Source: Dastarcus helophoroides (lineage: Eukaryota > Arthropoda > Insecta > Coleoptera > Bothrideridae). Taken from it: a stretch of 64,000 bases of DNA. Within the stretch, counting starts at the first letter, position 1. The number at the start of each line of letters is the position of its first letter. Positions 24,296 to 34,437 of this stretch are shown one piece after another. The stretch spans positions 61,631,121 through 61,695,120 of the forward strand of contig CM053325.1 of NCBI GenBank assembly GCA_028583605.1, given 5' to 3'. The notes beneath the pieces were generated by a model that searched no databases, had not been told where the DNA came from, and saw only the letters and a list, made by a program, of their open reading frames with translations. Made by a program: the position numbers and the translations under genes.

Positions 24296-24678
24296 TAAGA
24301 TTAACTTCTCCATTAGCTGTTCTTGTATTTAATTCGTTTTTTAATGCTTTGTTGCATTTTGTTATTTTATGGTTTTAATTAATATGAGACAGAGCCATGA
24401 AATAAGTGACAGTCCTGTATATACTGTAAAAACTTCACTATAAAAAAATCCTATTACTTCTTACTGTTACTAAAGCGTGTAAAAGTAATTGCAACTTGAG
24501 AGCCGCTTTTCTTAAAGACCTAGGGGCCCTTGAACTTCAGTCCACCTCTGGAAATTCCATCTTTAATTACTCAGAATAGGTAAAAAGTAGTCTAAAACGT
24601 GTCCAGTTACAAAAATTCAAAACACTTTCTCCCACAGTTGATGTTCTTAAGTATAATACACTTTTTTTTGATGTTTGG
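24296..24678. other. AT-rich spacer, no gene seen
   Basis: Short stretch between LINE-C and the hAT-like element. Contains only the putative terminus at 24538-24550. Confidence 0.4.
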
Positions 24679-25286
24679 ATCATTAGCAGTGGTGGCTAGT
24701 GACTTTTTGACAGGGGGTGCGCAAATGCAAAAAATATTAATAGTTAAAGTTTAGGTGACTTCAATGCCGCAGCAAGGTATTAAATTTAGGAGAAACAAAC
24801 GCTTTTTGTATGGCGTGGTATTTAATAGTATTTTATTTATTTATTTATTTATTTTTCACATTCTTATTTCAATTTTAACACTAGCAAACGCCTACCTGGT
24901 TCTTTTATTTTCACTTTCTCTTCTAGTGGAAGTATACCAAAATCGTTTTTTAATATAAAAATGCTGTTCATTTTAAAAACACAATTAAATCTTCTTTAAC
25001 CTCAAGCAGAATACTGACACTAACAAACATACAAATTTTCACCCATACTGACCATGTCATAATTAATGGTGGGTTTTTATTCAACGAACTATTTTTTTCT
25101 ATAATTTAGAACCAAATACCAAATCAACAAATTAATTATTAGGCCCTAGAATGGGCGCTGCTATCTTTTTGTGAATAGGGGTACCATTGGCAGTTAGGCT
25201 TGCAAGCGGCACAATTAGTAAATGCAATCGATCAGCCGACACGTACGCATTTAGTATTTATCACTTCACAGTTAAGTACTTGTTTT

Positions 25287-28200
25287 TAGGGATGCAACAT
25301 CGTTCAAAAAAGCGTCGGTGTTTAAACATCGATATTTTTTTCAATGAAACATCGATGTCTTAAACATCGGTATTCGGTATCGATACATCGATGTTTTTGT
25401 GATGTTTTTTAAAAATTTAATTGCGAGTTTAAGAAGTCAAAATTCAGAAAGTGTAGAAAAGGACATCAATTTAAAAAGAATTTTTTTTCATTCCGAGTTT
25501 AATTGGAATTTCCACTTTTTTCTCGAAATTTCGCCAAAATTTTAACTCTAATGTCAAAAATTTTGACTTTTTTCTCGAAATTTCGCCTTCAATTTCGAAA
25601 TTTTAACTGTTTTCTAGAAATTCTAACCTCAAAGTCAAAATTTCAACTTTAATCTCGAACATTCGACCATAAATATACACGAAAATTAGGTTAGGCATAC
25701 AATATTGACAGATGACGGTAGGATGTGTTCAGTTACTTCAATTTTTAATAACCAAAATGTCAACTTTTTTCTCAAAATTTTCAGGTTAAAGTCGAAATTT
25801 GGGATTAAAGTCGAAATTTTGACTTTACTCCTGGAATTTCGAGAAAAAAGTTCATATTTCGAGATTGAAGTCGAAATTTCGAGGAAAACTCGACAATTCG
25901 CCTTTAAACTCGAAGTTTCTAACACTGTTTATAAATTGATGGTTTTTCCTCGCCTAATTTCTTTGATTATTTTTTATGGAAGTGTTGACGTAGTTTGAAT
26001 TTTTACATTTTTCCCCAAAATTAAATTGCAAGTTTTGGTTTCAAATTTAAGCTTTAGGGTTTTTTAAAACTTGTTTTTCCCCAAATATCGATTTTCTTAT
26101 CGAAATTTCGATTTTAATCTCAAGTTTCTTTCTTGTGCGACTATTGGAGTCTCCTCGGTTTCTCGCTTATGCGACTATCGAGATCTCCGGAAATATCGCC
26201 CAATTAACGTTCGTTCTTGGGGTCATCAATTCCTGTTTCCATTTTTCATCTTAAGCAAGCGAGTGCGGCCAAATAACTGATTACTTGAGGCCCAATTATA
26301 TTCATTTCCAAGCTCCTATGATACTTATTTACCATGTAACACATACAAATGCAAAAATGTTAACATATTTTGTAATTTAACTTTTTAACCGTTAACTCAA
26401 TAAGAAAGTTTACTGGCTGGTGTTCAATCACCAACAGATTTAAGAAGCATAGTCGCTTTCCTGGTTACCTCTTGAGGATGAAATAAATTTAAATATTCGC
26501 TCGAATATCAGGTTCCATCTATCCCAAGTAATAAACGATAGTTTAGTAACCATCCCTATTTATAGTACCAGAGAGCTTACGTTACTTGAACTGGCATTGT
26601 CTTTGGTTGGAATGTCAAAAAAGACTCAAATTTCGGTAAAAAACTAAAATTTATAAAAATAAAATCTGGTTTATTACAAATTTTGGAATTTTGAAATATA
26701 AACGAATTTTAAAAATGTCAAAATTTTTAAAATACCCAAAATTTTGAAAAAGAACATAAAATTTTTGGAAATTTAATAGAAAAGGCTAAATTTTGAAACG
26801 TTAAAATTTTCATAAAAAATTCAGGTTTTTCAAAAAAAAGTCTAAATTTCGATAAAACTTTTTTTTAAACGTCAGGAAAAATTTTATAAAAATGCCAAAC
26901 TTTATAAAAGACGAAATTTAAAAAAAGCGAAGTTTTGAGAAAATATCAAATTTTGAAAATTCGCACTAATTAAGAAAAAAGAATTCGAAAATTTTTAAAA
27001 AACGAAATATTTTGAAAACATTTCAAATTTTCGAGAAAGTCGGAATTTTAACAGACGAATTTTGAATCGAAATTTCAAGTTAAAATTTAGAAAAATATCG
27101 ACATTTTCATAAAATTTAAAATTTCCAAAAATGTGGAAATTCTGAAAGAAATAGTAAAAAAGTTCAAGATAACATTTTAAAAAAAATTTGAAAATATCCG
27201 ATTTTCAAAAAAAAGCGAAATTTATTTTTACTAATTTCATTTGAAGATAAATTGTAATTTTGACCAAAGTAAAGATTTTCAAAAAAGATCGAAATTTTAT
27301 AAAATAGTCAAAATTTCAAAGAGGACAAAATTTTTAAATACTGTTGAAAATTGAAAAATATCGAAATGTTTAAAAAGAAAGTCGAAATTTTGAAGACAAC
27401 TGGAAAATTTCAAAAGATGCCTTTCAAGAAAATTTCAATTTTTATTATAAAAAAATTAAAATTTTCAAAAATGCTTAACTTTTTTAAAAGTGGTTCTAAT
27501 TTAACTTAAAAAAAATATAATTTTGGAAAAGTAAAGATTTAACGAAAAATTCGAAATTTTGAAAAATAGCCAATTATTTTAAAAATAGGTGAAATTTTGA
27601 AAAAATGTGACTTGAAAAAATCTGAATTTTTCAAAATAGTTGAAATTTTAAAATAACGCCAGAATTTAAAAAAATCGACAATTTAAAAAACATTGATATT
27701 TTTAAAAAATCGAAAGTTTTTAAAAAAAGTGAAAAGTTTAGAAAAATCCAAGGAATTTTAAAAAATAAAAATATCTCAAAAAATGTCGAAATTTTTTAAA
27801 AAGCCACAATTTTAAAAAATAAATTAACATTTTGAAGAAATTAAAAGTTGAAATTTTGAAAAATGTTGAATTTTCATAAAAAATTAAAATTTTCAGAAAA
27901 AATTCCAGATTTTTGAAAACAATTCGAAATTTTTATATAAACTCAAACTTTTTATAAAAGTCAAAGCAGTTTGTAAAAATGCCAAACTCTTAAAAAAGCC
28001 AAGCTTCGAGTCTTAGTAATTTTTAAAAAGAGTCAAAAATTTAAAAAATCAAAATTTTCAGAAGAATCCAAAATTTTTTGAAAATCGAAATTTTCAAAAA
28101 GTTCCAAATTTTCGAAAAACTAGAAATTTTAAAAAACGGAAAAAATACGAAAATTTTTAATTAGTCGAAATTTTGAAAAATGTAGACATTTTCATAAAAA

Positions 28201-29374
28201 GTTGAAATGTTCAATAAAAAGGCAAGATTTCCAAAAAACTGGATATTTTGAAAAAGTCGAATTTTGTAAAAAAAAATTTTTGAGCCGAAGAGTACATTTG
28301 AAGTTTAAATTTTTCGAACAAAGCAGACATTTCGAAATTATAGACATACATGGGAAGAAACTTTAACATTTAAAAGCTGAAAGTTCTAAAATTTTCCACT
28401 TTAATCTTAAATATTAAAAAAAATGTTCACAATTTCGATAAAACGTTTAGATTAAAGTCCAGATTTGGGGAAAACAATTCGGAAAAAAAACAAAATTTAT
28501 AAAAATAAAAATTTAATACACAATGTCAGGAAAGGTTCGAGATTTCTAAGAAAATTTGGAATTAAAAAGTATGCAATTTTGATGAAATTTTATAATTTCT
28601 TGTATTAAGTATGAAGATTTATTTATTCAAAAATTGACAACTTTTCAAATATTCCAAATTTGGAAATTAGGTCCGAAATTTTGAGAATTCTGTTTAGGTT
28701 TTAGTTTGGACATTTTTATTTCTAACTTGAAAATTGGTCTATTTCTAGAAATGTTTATCTTTTTTTATGAAAATTTCGACTTTTTTTCTAGAGGTTTTCA
28801 ATTAAAATACGAAATTAACAAAATTAAAATTTAAAAAAAAGAAATTTATGTAAAGTAAGTTGTCTTAAAGGAACTGAATATTTGTAGTTCAAACTAGAAA
28901 TGTTGATAGGTAAGAATTTTTTTTTAAATATTAAATAAACAATAAATAATTGTGATAATTCTGTTTATAGTTTCGAGTTTTCAAATTAATACTTTTTTAA
29001 AAATTCTCATTTTTCTTTCAAAATTTGTGTTTTTTTATAGGTTGCCAAATAAAAATATCTAAACTATGAATTGTCAGATAATTGTATTGTTTGTATGCCT
29101 GCCGCTAAGCTTCAGTATCAATTTGTTAAAGATACACTGCTGCCATCAAGCGACTAGTTACAAAATTGTGTGGTCCTTTGTACCATCAATATTAATTCTA
29201 TGCAACAGATGGCGCTAATTTCATCGCGATACGATACATCGATTTTTCAAACATCGTTTGTAAACTGAACGATGTATCGATATTTTTTATGTTTTAGAAT
29301 CGATGTTGAAACATTGATGTTTACAAACGATATATCGATGTTTTGAAAACATCAAACTATCGTTTGCATCCCTA
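25287..29374. mobile_element. Inner hAT-like element with satellite cargo, target duplication CTTGTTTT
   Basis: The left end begins TAGGGATGCAACATCG at 25287; the right end, complemented, begins TAGGGATGCAAACGATAG at 29374. Exact CTTGTTTT copies flank it (25279-25286, 29375-29382). Both subterminal regions are rich in ACATCGAT words, typical of binding-site clusters at hAT ends. There is no transposase. The interior (about 25430-28830) is degenerate AAATTTCGA satellite. It sits wholly inside the outer hAT-like element, so it inserted later. Confidence 0.85.
25430..28830. repeat. Degenerate satellite inside the inner hAT-like element
   Basis: First a short CTCGAAATTTCG block (to about 25920), then AAAATTTTGAAAAA-type words on the plus strand (26600-28300). 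An island at 25693-25745 (GACAGATGACGGTAGG) resembles the one at 16440-16530. A CAGAAAGTGTAGAAAAGGAC word near 25445 matches the dispersed motif seen in the other satellite blocks. Confidence 0.65.
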
Positions 29375-30184
29375 CTTGTTTTTCCTCGTTAAGTAGTAAT
29401 GCATAATAATAATACACAAAACATTCTCGTAATTTTCATTATAATTTAAATGATTGAACATTTATAGTTTTAAACCTTTAAAGTGTTCAGTTTGTGTCAC
29501 TCATTTTAAAATTTGTTTAAATATTTAAATCATACAAATCAGCCAATCATAACAATAACAGACAACGCAGACAGATGTAACAAGATATGCTACTGCCAGA
29601 TTGATTGCAGATGTATTACACGTAATAAAATTTGTAACTCATATGACTTCTTTTTATGTTAATAATTAGATAATCGAAACATAATTGATTGACGATATGA
29701 AAATCTATCCTTCATTTCGAAACAAAATTAAGACACAAAAGTTGTAACAGAAATCTTATCACATGAACCATAAATATTTCACTTCAAACTCTGTCTCGTA
29801 CTCATCATCCGACAACATCCCGTGGGGGAGCGGCGTACTGCGCTAACTTTAATGCGCGCTCCGTAGTTTATTGTTTCTACGTAACGCGAGGATGCCGTTG
29901 ATAGGAATCGTACAGCATCCACGCTAAGTGCTTAGTTCTGAGCGCACCAACTTATTTAAATCTCCTCATAATGAAATAAAACACATGCGCACTTTATACT
30001 AGTTAAGTAAGAGGTCATTATTTAGTACTTAAAAATGTGATAAATCCTTGTCTTTTACATTAAACAGAAAAAAATTAATCACTCATCTCACGAGGTGCGC
30101 GCGCTCTTGCGCTCTATAGGACCAGCCGCCAGTGATCATTAGTGACTCATCTTGCATTGTTTCAGCAATTTTTTTGTGCTCGGT

Positions 30185-30290
30185 ATCTCTCTGAAGGTGA
30201 TAGCTTGGCTATCGAAACGCGTTAAAGCAACCTTTGTTGTGTTTTTTAATCTTTCTTGGTTTCAGGGAAAAGATTCGTATTCCAATTTCT
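30185..30290 (+). repeat. Single-arm copy of the 5116-5326 hairpin repeat
   Basis: Contains GATAGCTTGGCTATCGAAAC then GCGTTAAAGC, CCTTTGTTGTG and TTGGTTTCAGGG, matching the right arm at 5234-5326. The left arm is absent. Confidence 0.75.
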
Positions 30291-31430
30291 CAATAGAAAC
30301 TAAAATGCTTAATCTCTCTCCGAATTAAAAAATGTTAAACCACTAAGCAACAACTTTAAGTTTTCTATTAAATACTCAAGCAATTTTGTTGTAAAACTCG
30401 ATTATCTTGGAGCTTGGAGAGTCCTTTCATTGGAAGTCCCAATTCCGATGCGAATGTTCCAAATCATATTTCTAGAAAATTATCTTACAGATAAATCTAG
30501 TTTGACGCAAAGTTGTAAGAATTACTATTAATTTATCTTAGAAATTCCCAGATGCACTTAGGTGTACCGCAGCTAATTAGTTATCTTATCATGGAATCGT
30601 TATCGACTTGATTCCAGCAAAAAAACTAATCGCTAAACAGACACGGGAACGTGCGCGAACTTCTCTACTTGTTATACAGAGACTCCTCAACTAAAACAGC
30701 ACTTTGTTCGATTGGTCATTGGCGATTTTTTCATTTGTTGGGCAAGGTTAAAATAGTGGGTCGAATTACTACTTTGTTTTCTGAAAATGATCGAAACACG
30801 TTAGAGCAGGTGTTATCGTGTTTTTTTTTCTTGTTTTCGCAGGACAAGATTAGTTTGTTCTAACTTCGGATTAATGAATGTTGTAAGAGATTCCATTAAT
30901 TAATTAATTCGATTAATTAAAATTCGATGGAACTCATCTTGAGCACAAAATAAATAACAACTTATTTTGAGTCTTGGGTTTGAGTATTTTCGAATTTTAT
31001 GTACGAGGTTTGATCAGATAAAAGGGGACACATTTTCAGAATTTACGTACGAGGTTTGGTCAACTAAAACTAGTCGAATTACGTTGTACGATCTGCGAAT
31101 TTTAAACTCGTTATACGAGGTTTGATGAATTAAAATGAATACTGGAATTAAGATCTTCTCGTTTCAATTGAAAACGTTTGTCTCTCGTGTAACTTTTTAA
31201 CCATGCAGATACAATTTTGATATTTACGCGAATTCAAACATTTTTTTAAAGAAATTTTCGGTGGTTATAGGAAATAGTATTAATTGTAAAGCCAGCAATT
31301 TCGACTTTTTTTATTATTTTAATTCTAAAGATTAATTTTTTCATTTCCTCGAAACTGCAATCTTGACTTGGATGGTTTTGATGCCAGAATATTCATTTTT
31401 CTTCTAAAAATAAAAAGTATAACGAGAGGC
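30291..31430. other. AT-rich spacer with a decayed hairpin-repeat copy
   Basis: No gene seen. At about 30787-30865 a degraded relative of the hairpin family is visible (ATCGAAACACGTTAGAGC, then TTTTCGCAGGACAAG). Between 30980 and 31140 the phrase TACGAGGTTTG(A/G)TCA recurs three times. Confidence 0.5.
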
Positions 31431-31439
31431 AATTTTAAG

Positions 31440-33780
31440 ATGAAGTTTTCATTTTCGCAAAAAATCAAAATTTTCTTAAAAGTCGTATTAAAACAAATCG
31501 ATGGATTCCAAAAAGTAAAAAATCGAAATTTGGAAGAAAGTTGAAATTTTGAAATAAATCAAAATTTTCAATAAAGCCAAAATATTTTTTAAAAAAGCCA
31601 AAATATTCAAAAAAAGATCAATTTTCCAAAAAAAATCAGATGATTCAAAAAAACTAAATGTATAAAATTAATTGAAATTTTCAAAAAAAAAGTCGAATTA
31701 TTTCAAAAAAAAGTCAAATTTACAAAAGGTGAAATTCAAGTAAGAGTCGACATTTTAAAAAAAGTCGTATTCAAAAAAAATCGAACTGTGCAAAAAAGCA
31801 AAAAGTTGAAATCTTCAAGAAAATTGAAAAGTTGAAATAAATCAATATTTTCAATAAAGTCGAAAATTAAAAAAAATCAAATTTCCAAAAAAGTCGGATT
31901 TTCAAAATAAAGCTCAACGTATAAAATTAATTAAAATTAATCGCGTTATTTCAAAAAAAGTCAAATTTGCAAAATGGGAAATCTAAAGAAAAATCGAAAT
32001 TTTGAAAAAAAAAGCAGAAATTTAACCAAAACGTCAAAACTTCGAGAAAAAAAGTCAAAAACCTCTACCACGAGGAAGTCAAAAGTTCAAATTTCCAAAC
32101 AGGTCAGATTTTCGAAAAAAAAGCGCAACGTATAAAATTAATCAAAATCAATCGAGTTATTTCAAAAAAAGTCAAATTTACAAAAAGGGAAACCTAAGGA
32201 AAAACGAAATTAAAAAAAAAGCAGAGATTTAACCAAAACGTCACAACTTCGAGAAAAAAGTCAAAAACCTCTAGCACGAGAAAGTTAGATTTTCAAAAAA
32301 AAAGCGCAACGTATAAAATTAATCAAAATCAATCGAGTTATTTCAAAAAAAGTCAAATTTGCAAAAAGGGAAATCTAAAGAAAAACGAAATTTTGAAATC
32401 AAAAAGCAGAAATTTAACCAAAACGTCATAACTTCGAGAAAAAAAGTCAAAACCTTTAAAACGAGGAAGTCAAAAGTTTAAAAAATGTGAAAAAGTCGAC
32501 ATTTTCAAAAAGGGCAAAATTTGGAGAAATTTCAAAAATTCGAAAATTGAAGTTCCCAAAATGTCAAAATTTTGAAATAGTTGAAATATATCGACAAGTA
32601 TTTTTAAAACGATAGAAATTGTCAATGTTTTCAAAAAAAATCGAAATTTTCAAAAAAGTCGCATTTTTCCGAAAAAAGTCTAAAAGTTTAGAAAAAGTCA
32701 AAATTTCTAAAACAAAATTGAGATTTCGAAAAAAATCGAAATTTTAAGATGAAATTTTGTTCTTGAAGTGTTCAAGAGTCAAAATTATCAAGAAAAACGA
32801 AATTTTCAAAACAGTTCAAATTTTCAAAAAACAGACATTTTGGAAAAGTTAATTTTTTCCAATTTCCAAAAATTGGATATCTTTGAAAGGAAGTCAAAAG
32901 TTTTAAAAAGACTGAATTAAAAAAAGTCGAAATTTTCAAAAAGGTCAAAATTTGAGAGATTTGAAATATTCGAAAATTGAAGTTTTCAAAAAGTCAAAAT
33001 TTTGAAATAGTTGAATAGTTAAAAATGTACAAAAAATGGATAATTTTGAAAAGATAGAAATTTTCAAAAGTCAACGTTTGCCAAAAAAAGTCGAAAATTT
33101 CAAAAAAGTCAAAATTTCTAAAAAAAAGTTAAAATTTTGAAAAAATCGAGATTTTTAGATGAATTTTTGTTGTTGAAGTGTCCAGGAGTCAAAATTATGA
33201 AGAAAATCGAAATTTTCACAAAAGTTCAAATTTTCAAAAGACGGACATTTTGAAAAAGTTAATTTTGTTCCAATTTTTAAAAGTTGGATATTTTTGAAAG
33301 GGAATCAGAGGTTTTAAAAAAGACTGAACTAAAAAAAGTCGAAATTTTCAAAAAGGATAAAATTTGAAAAATTTAAAAAATTCGAAAATTGAAGTTTTCA
33401 AAAAGTCAAAATTTTGAAATAGTTTAATAGTTAAAAATGTCCAAAAACTGGATATTTTTGAAAAGATAGATGTTTTCAAAAGAAGGCGATAATTTCAGAA
33501 AAGACAACTTCTAAAAAAAAGTTGAAATTTTGAAAAAATGGAAATTTTCAGATGATTTTTTGTTGTTGAAGTGTTCAAGAGTCAAAATTATCAAGGAAAT
33601 CAAAATTTTCAAAAAAGTTCTAATTTTCAAAAAACAGACATTTTGGAAACGTTTTCCAAAAAAAGTCGAAAATTTTAGAAAAGTCAAGATGAGTGAAATT
33701 TCTTTGTGTAATCTGAGGTCGAACTGTCTAAAGTTTTGATAAATGTGTCTCTTTTGCCAAAAAACTATTTCCAATCAAAA
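31440..33780. repeat. Purine-rich satellite with nested long units
   Basis: AAATTTTCAAAAAAGTC words throughout. Two longer periods stand out. CGCAACGTATAAAATTAATC followed by ATCGAGTTATTTC recurs about every 185 bp between 31915 and 32345. TTGAAGTGTTCAAGAGTCAA recurs near 32765, 33173 and 33566 (about 400 bp). The block lies in the intron immediately upstream of the first visible DHX38 exon. Confidence 0.7.
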
Positions 33781-33924
33781 TGAAATTTTTTCAAAAAGTT
33801 TATTTTAACTTCATTTAGCTTAATTCCAGACGAGTCAACAATTTTCATAAGGGTTGAAAGTGTCAATTATTTGAGTTAACAATGATCTAAAAATGAGAAA
33901 AAAATTGATTTTTTCCTACTTCAG

Positions 33925-34437
33925 ATTGTAGCCAAGAGACACGATCTCAAGCTAATAGTGACGTCAGCCACAATGGACTCGAGCAAATTCTCCCTGTTCT
34001 TCGGTAACGTTCCAACTTTCACCATTCCCGGGAGAACCTTCCCCGTGGAGACACTCTTCAGTAAAAACCCAGTGGAAGACTACGTGGATGCTGCCGTTAA
34101 GCAAGCTCTCCAAATTCATCTACAACCGCCCTCTGGCGACATCCTCATCTTCATGCCCGGTCAAGAAGACATCGAGGTCACCTGCGAGGTACTCGCCGAA
34201 CGACTAGGCGAAATCGACAACGCACCAGAGCTATCGATCCTTCCAATATACTCCCAACTACCCTCGGATCTCCAAGCGAAGATCTTCCAGAGATCACCCG
34301 AGGGAATAAGGAAGTGCGTGGTGGCTACCAACATCGCGGAAACTTCGCTAACCGTGGATGGAATCATCTTCGTCATAGACTCCGGATATTGCAAGCTGAA
34401 GGTGTACAATCCTCGCATCGGTATGGACGCTTTACAG
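33925..34437 (+). CDS. DHX38 visible exon 1
   Basis: Acceptor TACTTCAG at 33917-33924; opens [17 protein letters not shown] and ends MDALQ before GTAAGC at 34438. Carries helicase motifs III, IV and V. Starts and ends in phase 0. The preceding exon should encode the DEAH box and was not found upstream in this window. Confidence 0.95.

Larger units (their letters stand above)
20872..24550. mobile_element. Possible TIR element enclosing the minus-strand LINE
   Basis: CAGAGGCGGACTG at 20872 and its near-perfect inverse, CAGTCCACCTCTG, ending at 24550 could be the two 13-bp ends of a hAT-type element into which the LINE at 21154-24295 inserted. The flanking 8-mers (ACAACGAT and GAAATTCC) do not match, so the pairing may be accidental or the element rearranged. 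Confidence 0.35.
24687..30134. mobile_element. Outer hAT-like element with 8-bp target duplication ATCATTAG
   Basis: The left end begins CAGTGGTGGCTAGTG at 24687; the right end (30134 inward, complement) reads CACTGGCGGCTGGTC. Exact ATCATTAG copies flank it at 24679-24686 and 30135-30142, which is the 8-bp duplication of the hAT superfamily. Subtracting the nested element at 25287-29374, the original insertion was about 1.36 kb. It has no transposase frame and is a non-autonomous copy. A (TTTA)n stretch lies at about 24828-24856. The right part (29790-30134) is locally GC-richer and AG/CG-rich (GGGGGAGCGGCG, GCGCGCTC). Confidence 0.85.

Noticed and set aside
20872..24550. LINE-C as cargo of a complete hAT element
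   Set aside because: The 13-bp ends match, but the flanking 8-mers do not, so I list it only at low confidence.
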